NCBI GenBank assembly: GCA_013330765.1
Contig: DUHU01000013.1
Location: 1 to 6,140, forward strand
Length of the DNA stretch: 6,140 nt
Reading direction: 5' to 3'
Source: Candidatus Poseidoniaceae archaeon
Lineage (GTDB): Archaea > Thermoplasmatota > Poseidoniia > Poseidoniales > Poseidoniaceae
Of this stretch, positions 5,599 through 6,140 are shown one piece after another. Numbering within the stretch: position 1 is the stretch's first letter; every line of letters starts with the position of its first letter. Both the position numbers and the translations under genes were made by a program. The notes below the pieces were generated by a model. That model worked only from the letters and a program-made list of their open reading frames with translations. It ran no database searches and was not told the origin of the DNA.

Positions 5599-6140
5599 AT
5601 GCGCATCGGTGTTGTCAAAGAATCGGACCAAGAAACGCGCGTGGCCATCGTTCCTTCGAGCATGAGGAAACTGACGAAAGCAGGGTTCGAACTTGTCGTC
5701 GAAAGCGGCGCAGGGCTGTCATCCAGCCATGACGACCAAGCCTACATCGATGCCGGAGCAACCGTCGGTTCCCGTGAGGATGTTTTGGCATGCCCACACG
5801 TCTTGGCCGTGGGTTTCCCCGGCATTGAAGGCATGAATGCTGGCACGAATTTGGTTTGCGTGGCCGATCCATTCCGCCATCCCGAACGGGTCAAGGCCTG
5901 CATGGAAGCCGGCATCACCCTGATGTCAATGGACATGATTCCCCGCCGCCTTTCTCGCGCTCAATCCATGGACGTGAATTCCAGCCAAGACAACTTGGCG
6001 GGGTACAAAGCCGTCTTGCTCGGTGCTGCGCACGTGCCCAAAGGCATCCCGATGATGACCACGTCCGCAGGAACCGTACGTCCGGCCAAGATTGTGATCA
6101 TGGGCTCAGGCGTGGCAGGTTTGCAAGCCATTGCAACCGC
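5599..6140 (+). CDS. pntA: NAD(P) transhydrogenase alpha subunit (domain I), N-terminal part, cut by window edge
   Basis: Proton-translocating transhydrogenase couples hydride transfer from NADH to NADP with proton flow across the membrane; this subunit carries the NAD(H)-binding domain I. The visible 180 residues begin MRIGVVKESDQETRVAIVPS, the family start. The segment RLSRAQSMDVNSSQDNLAGY (117-136) holds the residues that contact the nicotinamide in Rhodospirillum domain I (R117, Q122, D125, S128 here). GSGVAGLQAIAT (169-180) is the start of the NAD-binding Rossmann turn. The RAQSMD and SSQ segments separate it from alanine dehydrogenase. Compared with the bacterial sequences I remember, there is one extra residue in PRRLSRAQ. 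The end of the gene is outside the window, so it cannot be said whether it is the short alpha-1 form or the long form with membrane helices. Beta-subunit genes would be expected downstream. Confidence 0.92.
   Translation, partial: MRIGVVKESDQETRVAIVPSSMRKLTKAGFELVVESGAGLSSSHDDQAYIDAGATVGSREDVLACPHVLAVGFPGIEGMNAGTNLVCVADPFRHPERVKACMEAGITLMSMDMIPRRLSRAQSMDVNSSQDNLAGYKAVLLGAAHVPKGIPMMTTSAGTVRPAKIVIMGSGVAGLQAIAT

Noticed and set aside
5683..5693. GGGTTCGAACT resembling a tRNA T-loop
   Set aside because: It falls inside the transhydrogenase coding sequence, and no acceptor or anticodon stem can be formed around it.

Overview
The window reads as an ordinary, gene-dense piece of a prokaryotic chromosome. 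I see seven protein genes I would defend, one possible cut gene at the left edge, and no RNA gene, mobile element, CRISPR array or long repeat. Intergenic gaps are small, and both convergent gene pairs overlap at their stop codons. The organism is not certain. Canonical EF-hand-type DxDxDG sequence in a cytoplasmic TPR protein, an LDH-like malate dehydrogenase, a TATA-like box at leaderless spacing and mixed use of Shine-Dalgarno sites would suit a marine archaeon such as Marine Group II (Poseidoniales), but a bacterium is not excluded. This is inference from gene style only.

Left part (1-1258). A small PqqD-like protein (99-452, +) meets an FGE-sulfatase/SUMF1-fold protein (440-1171, -) tail to tail with a 13-base overlap. 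A possible start of another minus-strand gene lies at 1-81, divergent from the PqqD-like gene. An 87-base divergent intergenic region (1172-1258) separates the SUMF1-fold gene from the next block.

Middle part (1259-4536, +). Three genes with gaps of 12 and 5 bases look like one operon: a 711-residue TPR protein with an EF-hand-like calcium loop, an A-type iron-sulfur carrier (IscA/ErpA family) with an extra N-terminal CxxC, and a compact YgfZ/IBA57-family protein. In mitochondria ISCA proteins and IBA57 work together in building [4Fe-4S] clusters, so the last two genes form a sensible functional pair. The TPR protein may be a partner or scaffold, but nothing proves it.

Right part (4530-6140). 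An LDH-like NAD malate dehydrogenase (4530-5468, -) overlaps the YgfZ-like gene by 7 bases at the stops. It is divergent from a cut gene for the NAD(P) transhydrogenase alpha subunit (5599 to the edge, +). The 130-base region between them holds a short palindrome with the half-site TGACC/GGTCA, two further GGTCA copies, a predicted hairpin and a strong Shine-Dalgarno site. These two genes both concern NAD(P)H balance.

I found no clear undescribed system. The best leads are the TPR/A-type carrier/YgfZ operon, the EF-hand loop in the TPR protein, and the regulatory-looking region between the malate dehydrogenase and transhydrogenase genes.
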